Both the position numbers and the translations under genes were made by a program. From Spirochaeta cellobiosiphila DSM 17781 (GTDB taxonomy: Bacteria; Spirochaetota; Spirochaetia; DSM-17781), in the NCBI RefSeq assembly GCF_000426705.1, contig NZ_KE384559.1, positions 87,538 to 151,537 on the forward strand: a stretch of DNA of 64,000 nt, read 5' to 3'. Positions 54,478 through 63,397 of this stretch are shown in pieces. Below the pieces are notes generated by a model. It had not been told where the DNA came from. It searched no databases and worked only from the letters and a program-made list of their open reading frames with translations. Position 1 is the stretch's first letter. Each line of letters opens with the position of its first letter.

Positions 54478-54747
54478 TTAGTATCTTCGGTTATTATCCC
54501 GACGTTCTTCGGCCTCATTAACACGAATATTACGACCATCTAGTTCTTTTCCATTGAAGGTTGAGATAGCAGCTGTTGCCGCATCGTCTTCAGCCATTTC
54601 AATAAATCCAAATCCTTTTGATCTGTTAGTATCTCGATCTATGATGATATTTACAGAGAGTACTTCTCCATACTGTGCGAAAAGGTTAGTTAAATCGTCT
54701 TCTGTGGTATTCCAGCTAAGGTTACCTACATAAATTTTCTTTGACAT
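54478..54747 (-). CDS. RRM-domain RNA-binding protein
   Basis: An 89-residue single RNA recognition motif. RNP2 is KIYVGNLSW and RNP1 is KGFGFIEM, with aromatic residues in the RNA-binding positions. A short Arg/Asn tail (EERRDNNRRY) follows. Such stand-alone RRM proteins are common in spirochaetes and cyanobacteria and bind single-stranded RNA; the target is unknown. A leader of roughly 150 bases with an inverted repeat near the promoter precedes it, which suggests regulation at RNA or promoter level. Confidence 0.93.
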   Translation of the reverse strand: MSKKIYVGNLSWNTTEDDLTNLFAQYGEVLSVNIIIDRDTNRSKGFGFIEMAEDDAATAAISTFNGKELDGRNIRVNEAEERRDNNRRY

Positions 54748-54893
54748 ATATGTCTCCTATTTCCGGGGGTTATCCGGTTTTATAATGTGTATTGAATGAA
54801 TATTGAAACTGTTGGAATCGGAAATTGAAGACTGAAAACAAAAAAATGGTTACGATGAAAACAATATAACGTTTCTACAAATAAAAATATCAA

Positions 54894-54934
54894 ACTACTT
54901 CAAAAGTAGTACCTGTTTTAGAAACCTTTGTCAA
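54894..54934 (-). promoter_or_regulatory. Promoter of the RRM gene with an inverted repeat
   Basis: A perfect -35 TTGACA (54929-54934, minus) is followed after 17 bases by TACTAC (54906-54911). The inverted repeat ACTACTT-N3-AAGTAGT (54894-54910) overlaps the -10, so it could be an operator. The rest of 54748-55127 holds only this leader; I see no other gene. Confidence 0.45.
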
Positions 54935-55127
54935 TGTATAAAAATTATGAAATAAGAGAAACGATTGTTTTATAGAATATTAAGAGATGAAAACACGGAG
55001 GCAAAATAGCCAGGTTATCTCCTAGAAACAGTAGAACCTCAATACACTTATAACTAAGAAAAATTGGTGTCTACGATTTCTGGAGAATACCGAGCAATTC
55101 AGATATAATTAGATGAGATAAATATTG

Positions 55128-55313
55128 TTAAGCTTTTTTCACTTTAACGGCACATGGTCCTTTTGGACTACTACCGACTTCAAACTCAACTTTATCGCCT
55201 TCATCGATATAGCCGTCAACTTCATTCTTGTGAACAAATAGATCGTCTCCTTCTTCTTGTTCAATAAATCCGAAACCTTTTGTCGAATTGAACCATTTTA
55301 CAGTTCCTGTCAT
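55128..55313 (-). CDS. Cold-shock protein (CspA family)
   Basis: A 61-residue OB-fold cold-shock protein, shorter than CspA (about 70). It begins [18 protein letters not shown], with RNP1 (KGFGFI) and RNP2 (DLFVHKNEV) motifs. It melts or stabilises RNA structures, and probably acts as an RNA chaperone with the neighbouring RRM protein. AGAAGG stands 6 bases before the ATG. The upstream 300 bases carry a possible leader. Confidence 0.95.
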   Translation of the reverse strand: MTGTVKWFNSTKGFGFIEQEEGDDLFVHKNEVDGYIDEGDKVEFEVGSSPKGPCAVKVKKA

Positions 55314-55626
55314 AAATAAACCTTCTTAATAAAAAAATTATGCGTTGATAATAAGCCCTTCTGCAAAGAATAGCTATCATAAAAAGTAAACTTTTTGATT
55401 AATTCTTTACAATATCGGTCATTTTACGCAAAATTAACATAAATCTGTTGGCAAAAGAGGTAATCCATGAGGAAGGCGAAGCATTTAAGGGGCTCTGCCA
55501 ACTTCTCCGGGGATGAATATTTTCTTCGGAAAAAGGGGATTTCAATAGTAATACAAGGATTTTCATGGAGAAAGAAAGCCTCTTAAGTTATCACACAGAT
55601 TAAATAAACAGAGACCATAGATACTA
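55314..55626. other. Gene-free stretch upstream of the cold-shock gene
   Basis: No gene is seen. The part next to the cold-shock start is AT-rich and is probably its leader and promoter. Further on, GTTGGCA (55447) and TGCCAAC (55496) form a distant 7-base inverted repeat of unknown meaning. Confidence 0.4.
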
Positions 55627-56688
55627 CTAGAAGAGTTTTCCCAAATATTCCCCAGGAGAAGTGATGAAGTCCTTAAAGCTTGCCATATCCTCTGTCTCTT
55701 CATGTTCCTTATCGTAGTAAGCGATCTTCCTTGTTCGGGGATTCCAAAGGAAGACGATATGACTGTAATCCCCAGTAGTTCTAGATAAGCGTAGGTATTT
55801 CTTTCTTCCTATCTTCATAGGGACGGTTTGCATCAGAGAAAAGAAATCAATATATTCAAAATCATTATCCTGTAGATCTAAGTGGAGATCATTTCCTTGA
55901 AGATATTCCCTAAGATCCTTGGATAGTTTATAAGGCTTTAGTTCCAGAATCTTGTTCTGGATATTATGAAAATCTTCAGGTTCAAGAGCTTTGAAATACT
56001 CAGCCATTTCCGAGTCACCCCGCTCTACAGCGATGCTATAGGGACGCATGCCATCCTCTTCGGCTAGGGTTACATCCGCTCCATGATCTACCAGGTATTT
56101 GCACATATCCAGATCCACATAGCGCGCGGCTACACAGAGAGGCGTTGGTTTAAAGGGATAGACCATATCCGCTTTGTTATAGTTGATATCCACATTATGT
56201 CTTAGAAAGAACTCTATAGCCGGGAAATCTCCCTTGGATACTGAACTACGAAAAGCCTCTCCTCCATACTTTTGAACAGTATGTCCCAGGGAGTGAATCA
56301 GTTCCAGGTTTTCATATTTATCCCCATAGAGAGCTTGCCCAAAGGCTTCAGAGCGAACATTGTTGACTTGGTTGATATCAGCACCCTGATCATAAACATA
56401 ACGGATGATCTTTTCATCGGCATAGCGAACAGCTAGGAGAAAAGCTGGGTTAGTCGAATCATTCAGATTTACTCCCTGCTCTACGAGCCATCGGAGGGAA
56501 TCCTGACAGCCCATAATAATGGCAATGGCCAAGGGAGTTTCAGCGACATATTCTCCTATGGGGACGGGCTGGTTGATATCCCAACCATCTGAGAAGTGCT
56601 TCTCTAGAGCGGGGATATCGTTATGGAGTATGTCTGTTATGACTGCTGGGAGGGTTTCGAAGTTGCCGATGTCTTTTATTTTTATCAT
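55627..56688 (-). CDS. Ankyrin-repeat protein
   Basis: A 353-residue protein with about five ankyrin repeats between residues 28 and 245. Examples are TPLAIAIIMGCQDSLRWLVEQGVN, AVRYADEKIIRYVYDQGAD and TPLCVAARYVDLDMCKYLVDHGAD. The rest (255-353) is a separate C-terminal domain with no clear relatives, containing LQDNDFEYIDFFSLM. No signal peptide or membrane span is present. Ankyrin repeats bind other proteins; the partner is unknown. It is isolated on the minus strand with about 700 bases of debris downstream of the MBL gene. Confidence 0.88.
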   Translation of the reverse strand: MIKIKDIGNFETLPAVITDILHNDIPALEKHFSDGWDINQPVPIGEYVAETPLAIAIIMGCQDSLRWLVEQGVNLNDSTNPAFLLAVRYADEKIIRYVYDQGADINQVNNVRSEAFGQALYGDKYENLELIHSLGHTVQKYGGEAFRSSVSKGDFPAIEFFLRHNVDINYNKADMVYPFKPTPLCVAARYVDLDMCKYLVDHGADVTLAEEDGMRPYSIAVERGDSEMAEYFKALEPEDFHNIQNKILELKPYKLSKDLREYLQGNDLHLDLQDNDFEYIDFFSLMQTVPMKIGRKKYLRLSRTTGDYSHIVFLWNPRTRKIAYYDKEHEETEDMASFKDFITSPGEYLGKLF

Positions 56689-56757
56689 GGGGTCTTGCCT
56701 TTAGGGTTTTTATCTGTTCGTGTATTATTATATCAGCTTTGTTTTGATTTTCTTATT

Positions 56758-56919
56758 TTAAATTATTTTATGGAGAGACAAGGTAGTCTGTAAAACTTCT
56801 TTGTCCATATGGAATATATGTCTTACTCTCCTGATAGATACTTTGCTAAGGTCACCCCATTCTTCAACAGCTATTCTTTCTTCCCATTGGTCGCCCGGTT
56901 CTTCACTACCCCTGACTAT
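56758..56919 (-). other. Short open fragment, probably gene debris
   Basis: A frame of about 53 codons without a proper start reads GSEEPGDQWEERIAVEEWG and SIRRVRHIFHMDKEVL, then stops. The composition looks coding. It is directly downstream of the GIY-YIG remnant, so it may be a further piece of the same degraded gene or of another. Confidence 0.3.
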
Positions 56920-56931
56920 CTAACTTTTTCC

Positions 56932-57256
56932 TTAATGGATAATAGGTATGACATGAAAAGGATTTTTTTTAGCTAAATCATAAGAGACTCGCTCCAAGTA
57001 ACGTACATGAGATTTGGTAAGATTTGTATCTTTACTAACAAAGACAACAAAAGTGTCCCACCAGTCCTCTGAGCTATGTTGAATTACCCTTTTAGATCCC
57101 GTATCTGCTTTTCCTACATAGAGATCGATTTGTGATGATTCAGATTTATCCGAAAGAAGATAATAGATAGCTGATCCAATTGGAGAGTTCTACTGTTTTA
57201 AGGTCACGGTACTTTGAGTCTTGCAGGACGAATATTTTTATGGTTTTGCCTTTCAT
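56932..57256 (-). pseudogene. Frameshifted and truncated GIY-YIG nuclease gene
   Basis: From ATG at 57256 the frame reads MKGKTIKIFVLQDSKYRD, then LKTVELSNW, and is interrupted near 57178. A second frame continues AIYYLLSDKSESSQIDLYVGKADTGSKR with the YVG core, then STOP at 56932. The Y-Y-L ... YVGKA pattern and DWWDTFVVFVSKDTNLTKSHVRYLE are typical of GIY-YIG family proteins. The usual C-terminal domain is absent. A single-frame enzyme cannot be made, so this is a decayed gene. Confidence 0.7.
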
Positions 57257-57522
57257 TTGTATTATGTTTTACTGGATAATAAAGATATATAGAACGATTT
57301 TCATATAGAAGTATCCCTACAGAGAACATGTTGAGTAAAAGGAACAGTAATATTTCTGTCACAATGGGTTTAATTATGGCTCTTAAACTAAACTAATAGT
57401 GTATTTTCACGCCCTTTTTTAAACTACAGCATCAATCAAACCTCTGAAAACACTAGAGAATACAATAACACTTTGGTCAAATATACACTAAGCAAATGAG
57501 ACAAAACTGTTATTGTCTTTTC

Positions 57523-58221
57523 CTAATAAAGGAACTTAGCTCGCCCCTGAGTGTATAACTTGCAAGGAAGATCCATAGGAGGCTTAACTCCTTCTAGTTT
57601 TCCATCCTGTAGAGCCTGTGCTCCAGCGATTAATTCAGGGATGATATCGACAGGGACAGGATTCTCGCTGTGGGAGGCATAGATCCTGTGGAAGTCGGAC
57701 TTAATGGTGTCCAGCTTCTTCATACTGCTGATGTATTGCTCCAAGTCTCGCCCTTCCCCGAACATAAAGACGGCTCCCTTCTGGACGCTGTCTCCACTGA
57801 TGAGAATCTTATTCGCCTTGTCAAAGAGAGCAATACTGCCGGGTGTGTGTCCTGGTATGTGAATGACTGTAAAGCTTTGATTTCCCAGGTCAATGACATC
57901 CCCCTCTTCTACAAACTCCAGAGTGGGTTTGTATTCGGGATGCTTTCGCTTGTAGTGCTCTACTTCTTTAGGGTGTAATAAAACCTTGTCAAAGCTATCA
58001 TTACAGCCAATATGGTCCATATCACAGTGGGTATTAAGCAGAAATATTGGCTTAGTGGTCAGGGATTCGGCAAAGGACTTCATGTCTCCTGTTCCGAATC
58101 CTGTATCGATGAGCATTGCGTTTTGTGTTCCTTCCACCAGAAAGGCACGAACACCACCATCCTCTATACTCCAAAATCCTTTTTCGATTTCTATTGAGAT
58201 ATATTTCTTATCATCATTCAT
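57523..58221 (-). CDS. Metallo-beta-lactamase fold hydrolase
   Basis: A 232-residue MBL hydrolase. The metal motif is THCDMDHIG (HxxxDH variant with the HCDMDH order), followed by HIPGHTPGSIALFD with the third His, ISGDSV with the bridging Asp, and SHSE near the end. This is the glyoxalase II/quorum-quencher type of single-domain MBL protein. It is cytoplasmic with no signal peptide. Substrate is not fixed; several related families (glyoxalase II, lactonases, flavo-diiron) share these motifs. Confidence 0.9.
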   Translation of the reverse strand: MNDDKKYISIEIEKGFWSIEDGGVRAFLVEGTQNAMLIDTGFGTGDMKSFAESLTTKPIFLLNTHCDMDHIGCNDSFDKVLLHPKEVEHYKRKHPEYKPTLEFVEEGDVIDLGNQSFTVIHIPGHTPGSIALFDKANKILISGDSVQKGAVFMFGEGRDLEQYISSMKKLDTIKSDFHRIYASHSENPVPVDIIPELIAGAQALQDGKLEGVKPPMDLPCKLYTQGRAKFLY

Positions 58222-58435
58222 AGGTCTATTGTGCCATAAAAAGGAATTTTTGTTCTATTGATATTCAGTATTCCTTACCTATCCCCATTATACAATCTAT
58301 AGAAGTCTTCATCGCTAATATATAATCTCTTAATGAGCATTGAACAAAACACTTTAAAGTCTCTTTCTCAATGCTATCTTATTTACTATCGTAAGAAGGA
58401 ATCAACAATAATTAATCATTTCATATTTCAAGGCA

Positions 58436-58774
58436 CTAACTCTTTTTCTTTAGGCCAAAAAAGGTTTTTAAGAATTGTAATGATTTCTTCATAGTTATAT
58501 ATAAAAACATCAACCACAGTGAGAAAAATCCAGATATTACACATATTATTTGAAAAATGGAAAAAGTGTTCATAAAATAATAATCTCTTTTAGTAATATT
58601 TATTATTTCATCACTATCTATATATACTAAGAAATAACCTTTATCAGAATTACTATATGCAAGAGATTCAACTTCTCGTCTATTTACTCCATACTTTGTT
58701 AATACGGGATTTGATATTGTAAAAATCATCATTACTATAAAACCTAATATACCTAATTTATAGATTTTTTTCAT
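58436..58774 (-). CDS. Small membrane protein
   Basis: A 112-residue protein with two hydrophobic segments, near residues 7-25 and 71-96, and a basic tail (TFFGLKKKS). The region between the spans (30-68) probably faces outward. No family recognised. GAGGTGAGAAG precedes the ATG. It lies in a gene-poor accessory stretch with a lipoprotein and unknown small genes, where rapid turnover is usual. Confidence 0.65.
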   Translation of the reverse strand: MKKIYKLGILGFIVMMIFTISNPVLTKYGVNRREVESLAYSNSDKGYFLVYIDSDEIINITKRDYYFMNTFSIFQIICVISGFFSLWLMFLYITMKKSLQFLKTFFGLKKKS

Positions 58775-58910
58775 CTTCTCACCTCACGAATTCTTAAAGG
58801 GAAATCAAATCCTTCACAGATAAGAATATTTTATCTGAGCAGGAACGCTCCTGGTTCGGTAGAATCAGGATGATTTGCCTTGGAGCAATGCTTTTAAGGA
58901 TTGGTAAAGT

Positions 58911-59351
58911 TTATTCCCTATTTGGTCCATCAATTCTAAAATAAACAGCAGCCTCCCCTGTAGGGATAAAAGGTTTATCATCACTTTTAGATATCTGCTC
59001 TACCCAAAAACTATCTCCGGATAACATATGCAATCTATATACAACATCGAAATTACCTCTATCAAAATAGAAAGCTAAGTCATAAGTGTTATTTGACACC
59101 TTCGTAATCTTTCTAATCTCAAAAGGGCCTCCGATCATTGGCAAAAAAATAGTTGGCTTTGTTTTATACCCATCTATTACTAAGGTAAAATTGATAACTG
59201 TTCTAGCAGAACCCCAACCATACTTTTTTTCAACAGTTTTTGTAGGATTTGCACTTCGATACCAAGTCCCACTCAAGGTCCTAACTAAATCTTTTTCTTG
59301 CGTACAACTTGTAAAACATATCAAAAAAGATGCTAATAGAACAAAAATCAT
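58911..59351 (-). CDS. Putative lipoprotein
   Basis: A 146-residue protein with a lipoprotein signal: hydrophobic FVLLASFLICF followed by TSC (lipobox LICFTSC, Cys at residue 16). The mature part is a beta-rich protein (TWYRSANPTKTVEKK, YDLAFYFDRGNFDVVYRLHML). It resembles the lipocalin-like small lipoproteins common in Treponema and relatives, but no assignment is firm. No good Shine-Dalgarno precedes the start. Confidence 0.7.
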   Translation of the reverse strand: MIFVLLASFLICFTSCTQEKDLVRTLSGTWYRSANPTKTVEKKYGWGSARTVINFTLVIDGYKTKPTIFLPMIGGPFEIRKITKVSNNTYDLAFYFDRGNFDVVYRLHMLSGDSFWVEQISKSDDKPFIPTGEAAVYFRIDGPNRE

Positions 59352-59370
59352 TTTTTTCGTAACTATAATC

Positions 59371-59487
59371 TCACTTAAACGGCAAAACGGCTAATAGATA
59401 AACTTTATTATTATACATCTCGACCATGATCCGAATATCTGGATTAGGTAGGTCTCGAATTAGACTACCATCAAGCTCCCACTTCAT
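59371..59487 (-). CDS. 38-aa small ORF or gene fragment
   Basis: AAAGGA stands 4 bases before the ATG at 59487, and the frame encodes MKWELDGSLIRDLPNPDI and VYLLAVLPFK, then TGA. The sequence looks coding but is only 38 residues and has no recognised relative. It may be a real small protein or the end of a decayed gene. It lies between the lipoprotein and the 211-residue gene on the same strand. Confidence 0.4.
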   Translation of the reverse strand: MKWELDGSLIRDLPNPDIRIMVEMYNNKVYLLAVLPFK

Positions 59488-59495
59488 CGATTCCT

Positions 59496-60131
59496 TTAAT
59501 GAAAGGTCTGCAAACGAAATACATAGGCATAAGCCTCTCTTGTAAATCTTTCTCCCTTCATGCTCTGTAGAACATTAGCTCGATCAATCGGCGTTCCATC
59601 TTTTTTGATAAAGTATCTATCTAAATGTTCCTCTGATATTTTGAAGGTCTCATCCTCCCAATCTATAACAGCAATCAAGCTATAATCTTTGTCAGAAAAG
59701 GCAAGACTAGCATCTCCATGACTGTTATTACAGACTAATATTCCTGTATTTCTTAAGTACTGTTTACAGCTTTGAGAAATAAAGCCTGCATAGAAGGAGA
59801 ACATGATATCAAAGGCTTCCTTCTCAATAGGGATCTGCCTAGAAAAGTCTGCTTGAAAAGCCTGTATCACAGGAGGCTCTGGATAGGTTTTGTTAAGGTT
59901 GACATAGCTGAGGATGTCCTGCCCATCGAAGAATCTTGAGATTCTTTTATCCGAATCTATATAGGTCATTTCTTTTATATAAAAAGAAGGAGTCAGATGA
60001 ACAAAGCTACCGGGGTAGATCCCTTTTTGAGGCTTGTATAGATCCTGTATTGCCTCGAAGAGGCTTCTTCGTTCATCCTTCTTGTCAACAAAATATTTCT
60101 TGTACAATGTTGGGATATCCGTGGTATTCAT
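59496..60131 (-). CDS. Uncharacterised protein, 211 aa
   Basis: Soluble 211-residue protein with no signal peptide. Features seen are IDSDKRISRFFDGQDI, DIMFSFYAGFISQSCKQYL and LVCNNSHGDASLAF, which suggest a Rossmann-like alpha/beta fold, perhaps methyltransferase-derived, without the motif I glycine pattern. AGGAGG stands 4 bases before the ATG at 60131. It is probably cotranscribed with the 38-residue ORF. Function not known. Confidence 0.65.
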   Translation of the reverse strand: MNTTDIPTLYKKYFVDKKDERRSLFEAIQDLYKPQKGIYPGSFVHLTPSFYIKEMTYIDSDKRISRFFDGQDILSYVNLNKTYPEPPVIQAFQADFSRQIPIEKEAFDIMFSFYAGFISQSCKQYLRNTGILVCNNSHGDASLAFSDKDYSLIAVIDWEDETFKISEEHLDRYFIKKDGTPIDRANVLQSMKGERFTREAYAYVFRLQTFH

Positions 60132-60134
60132 CAA

Positions 60135-60719
60135 ACCTCCTAATATGCTTTGTTAAGTCTATTGTAAAACCAGGATGAGTAAAATAACAGCTAGTAATCC
60201 ATAGGATGCAGAGTGGGTGACTTGAAACTTTTGGATTAAACAGAAAAGCCAATACTAATTCTATGCTCATCATAATATAAATAAACATTTCATTGTTTAC
60301 GGATATAGATAGGAACATAGGCGCTTCAGTTGTAAGTCAATAATAGCAAGCTTTATCACATGGAACTATCAAAAGTCAAAAACTTTATGATAACCGTAAC
60401 AAACATAAGTTTCGATTCAAAAATCCTCTTTACAGTATTAATGCTACAATAACTTTAGGAGTTGTAGAGAGTTATGATCCTGATACAAACAAGACCATTC
60501 GTCTAACATAGTCTGAACTTATAAGGATAGATGCCAATGAGAAATCTTCTTCAAGATTAAAAGCTTTCTTGGTACCAGTAGCAATGCCGTCATGACACAA
60601 AAACTAATTGATGAGGTTGGTGAAGGGAATACTGGTCAGTTAGGTCTGGCTTATTGATATAATTTATTTTGGACAGGTGTGATATACATTAATTATAAAA
60701 TAAAAATAAAGGAGAAAAA
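60135..60719 (+). other. Gene debris
   Basis: No intact gene is seen. Two plus-strand fragments look coding but lack starts: one at about 60350-60510 (KLYDNRNKHKFRFKNPLYS, then TITLGVVESYDPDTNKTI), and one at about 60540-60656 (KIKSFLGTSSNAVMTQKLID, then GNTGQLGLAY). Both stop, and both could be remains of one gene interrupted by frameshifts. AAAGGAG just before 60720 belongs to the next gene. A minus-strand frame at 60085-60318 is judged a shadow. Confidence 0.45.
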
Positions 60720-61247
60720 ATGAGCGAATTTACCATTGTCAATATCGATTCAATTAAAGAGGATACAGTATCAATCGAATGCTATTTAGTAAGTGCTGAT
60801 GGCGTATTAAAATATGACTTTAATGACGATACTGATGAATTACCTATGTTAAAAGCAACAGGTTTAACTTTGTTAATTAGTTTAATTGAAAACTATTCTG
60901 ATGAATTTAATAATCCTTTACTATCAGAAGTTTCAACACCTTCTGAAGCCTACACTTTATCGGGAGAGAAACTAAATTCAATAATCAAATCGGCAACAAT
61001 ATCAGCATTCAATCTTGATTTTGATATAGATATACTCGATGATTCGGATCATCCATTAACACCAAAAGCTTCTGAAATAGGTGACGGATGGGATATCTAT
61101 AATAAATCTATTCTGAATAAAGAATATGTGAAACATCTACCAATGGTTTCAATTTCAATGACTTTTAGTTCTGTGGAGCTGTTGAAAAATATTCCTGTTG
61201 GGATATGGAATTGGTCTGCCTATGATACCAATTTAGATTGGCTTTAA
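60720..61247 (+). CDS. Uncharacterised acidic protein, 175 aa
   Basis: A 175-residue acidic soluble protein (MSEFTIVNIDSIKEDTVSIE, LDFDIDILDDSDHP) with no signal or membrane span. The pattern of a compact, acidic, strain-variable protein in an accessory region resembles immunity proteins of contact-dependent toxins, but that is only analogy. AAAGGAG stands before the ATG, so it is likely expressed. No relative recognised. Confidence 0.65.
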   Translation: MSEFTIVNIDSIKEDTVSIECYLVSADGVLKYDFNDDTDELPMLKATGLTLLISLIENYSDEFNNPLLSEVSTPSEAYTLSGEKLNSIIKSATISAFNLDFDIDILDDSDHPLTPKASEIGDGWDIYNKSILNKEYVKHLPMVSISMTFSSVELLKNIPVGIWNWSAYDTNLDWL

Positions 61248-61558
61248 ATAATAGACATTTTTTAATCTAAGTCATACAGAACTGGGTATGTAGTGGAGAG
61301 AACCTGTCCCACTTGATTTGGCCATGAAATATGTGCCGAAAAGAAATCCAGCTGCTATTCCTAACTTCTATTATGAAGAAACATTCTCTGGATAAGATTT
61401 CCACCGTAGAAGCAAATTTACTAGAGTCGTACAATGTTCCAAAGGGATCGGCGGCCTTGCCCACCATAGATGGGTGTTTACATATACTTTATTTTTCTAT
61501 TCACACCCTTTACTAACCCACTAGTTAATCATATACAATGGCCCCAAAGGAGAAGTAC
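61248..61558. other. Stretch without recognised gene
   Basis: Short frames are present on both strands (about 60 codons each) but none has a ribosome site or recognisable family. A plus-strand piece reads KYVPKRNPAAIPNFYYEETF at about 61325-61395 and may be decayed coding sequence. The last 20 bases hold the ribosome site of the next gene. Confidence 0.35.
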
Positions 61559-63397
61559 ATGGAAAGTAAAAAAGCAGAACACAAAGTCTATGGTATGGAT
61601 TGGAAATCTCCCTTCAAAGGTTTCACACATGATGATTCCATTTTTTCCCTATGTTGGTTTTCTGACAACAAAACTTTTGCCTCAGGAGGTCTTGATAAGA
61701 AAGTTCGCATCTGGAATGGAGATACGGGACAAGAAGTAAAGACTTTATCCACTGGGGGATCACGATGGCTTAATAGTATAGCCCTCTCTCCAGATGAAAA
61801 ATACCTCGTATCCGGGGAAAAGACCTTAACCGTATGGGATACTACAAATTGGAAAAAAGTCTACTCACTTAAAGGTTGTAAAAGGGAAAGCCATGTCATT
61901 CGCTTCTCTCCTGATGGGCAGTGGATCATTGCAGGATATGGCTTTGCAGGAACAAATACCAAGCCTACAGATCTATTAGTATGGTCTATGGAAACAGGAG
62001 AACTTGTTCACAAACTACGACATAAACATACCATCTACTCAGCCCTTTTTGTGAAGGAAGGAACCATGCTCATCACCGGGGATACGGAAGGTCTCCTTAG
62101 TATTTGGGATACCAAGACCTGGTCCTTAATAAAAGAACTTCCCCCGGCAAAGGAAGGTTATTCTTATTGGGTCTTAGGAATGGACCTATCTCCCCGGGAG
62201 GACTCCCTCTTAATATTACGCCGCAATGGTTTTTCCCTCTTAGATATGACAAGTCTTGAAATACAATCTATTAATCTCCCTATAACCAAACCCCAAGGCA
62301 ACATTATCCAATGGCTATCAGAGGATAAATGGTTATTGAATAGTGATCCCCAGACCTTAGCTTATTATGACCAATCTAAAGATACTCTGGTCCCCCTCAA
62401 AAGTTTCTCAGAACGGATCAATCGAGTAGCCCTAAGCCCAGATAAGAAATCTCTACTCATAATCTGTGAGAGGAAGATACATCTCTTTCATACAGAAACG
62501 ATGGAAGAAAAAAAAGCAACACCCATGCTACCTTCCTCCAGTATACGTTCTATGGTGATATCCCATGAGGGGAATTACCTAGCGGCCTCGGATCAAAATG
62601 ATAGCTTTGTATGGGAAGTAAAAACGGGTAAAGCCATTAAAAAACTACCAAAGACAGCTGGTCCAATGGTATTTATAGATGATTACCGGCTCATCATTTG
62701 TTCAGCCTTTACCCTACATGACCTAAACATTCTTGAAGAGAAACCTGGTTCAACATTAGATATTAGTAACCAACTAAAAGGATCCCCTTTAGGAGTATTT
62801 TATGAACCTATGAAAGGAATAGGCATTTTAACAAACAAAAGAGAAATCCTCTTTATAGACGTAGAAAATCTTGAAGTTGAGAAGAAAATATCTTTTAGTG
62901 GAGAAATCCATAATTTTGCCTACTCTAACAATGCACAGACCTTGTGTGTAACAGAAACCTTTGGTTCTCAACTCTCCTTTATTGATATTAAGAAGGAAGA
63001 ACAATCCCATGTTCCCATTCCCACGGAGACAGGACTACGATCATTAGCTATATCACCCAAATCGGAAGAGATATATGCTATCGATGGGCAATGTAATGTT
63101 TTAGTATGGGATAGCAAGACGGGTAATAGCAAAATACTATGGGAAGAGCAGTTTCCCTCAGACCATAATTCTTGGCAACAACCTTCTAAAACGATCGCGT
63201 TGTCAACTTGTGGATCAAAACTAGCCTTTATATACAGTAATCAACTTATCTTAATCATTGATAGCAAAAGCGGAGAAGAAAGAGAACGTGTACCCTTTGA
63301 GGGCAAAGCTAGTATTTCCTTTCTGGAGTTTACAAAGGATGGGAATCTGATTGTCGCTTCAGAAGAGGGACTAATCACATTACTACTACTCAATTAG
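61559..63397 (+). CDS. WD40-repeat protein
   Basis: A 612-residue protein with about ten degenerate WD40 blades in two propellers. Clear blades are FSDNKTFASGGLDKKVRIWN, ALSPDEKYLVSGEKTLTVWD, RFSPDGQWIIAGYG, FVKEGTMLITGDTEGLLSIWD and ISPKSEEIYAIDGQCNVLVWD. No signal peptide or catalytic domain is seen. It is a scaffold for protein contacts; partners are unknown. AAAGGAG 6 bases before the ATG at 61559 decides the start over an ATG 7 codons upstream. The stop overlaps the convergent MerR gene by 8 bases. Confidence 0.85.
   Translation: MESKKAEHKVYGMDWKSPFKGFTHDDSIFSLCWFSDNKTFASGGLDKKVRIWNGDTGQEVKTLSTGGSRWLNSIALSPDEKYLVSGEKTLTVWDTTNWKKVYSLKGCKRESHVIRFSPDGQWIIAGYGFAGTNTKPTDLLVWSMETGELVHKLRHKHTIYSALFVKEGTMLITGDTEGLLSIWDTKTWSLIKELPPAKEGYSYWVLGMDLSPREDSLLILRRNGFSLLDMTSLEIQSINLPITKPQGNIIQWLSEDKWLLNSDPQTLAYYDQSKDTLVPLKSFSERINRVALSPDKKSLLIICERKIHLFHTETMEEKKATPMLPSSSIRSMVISHEGNYLAASDQNDSFVWEVKTGKAIKKLPKTAGPMVFIDDYRLIICSAFTLHDLNILEEKPGSTLDISNQLKGSPLGVFYEPMKGIGILTNKREILFIDVENLEVEKKISFSGEIHNFAYSNNAQTLCVTETFGSQLSFIDIKKEEQSHVPIPTETGLRSLAISPKSEEIYAIDGQCNVLVWDSKTGNSKILWEEQFPSDHNSWQQPSKTIALSTCGSKLAFIYSNQLILIIDSKSGEERERVPFEGKASISFLEFTKDGNLIVASEEGLITLLLLN

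Noticed and set aside
55447-55502. GTTGGCA/TGCCAAC distant inverted repeat as IS end or sRNA
   Set aside because: Arms are only 7 bases and 42 apart; no transposase or promoter and terminator fits.
60085-60318. Minus-strand frame of 77 codons with hydrophobic start
   Set aside because: Overlaps the start of the 211-residue gene, has no ribosome site and no coding character at its end.
61267-61516. Overlapping 60-66 codon frames on both strands
   Set aside because: Neither has a ribosome site or a recognisable family; at best decayed sequence.
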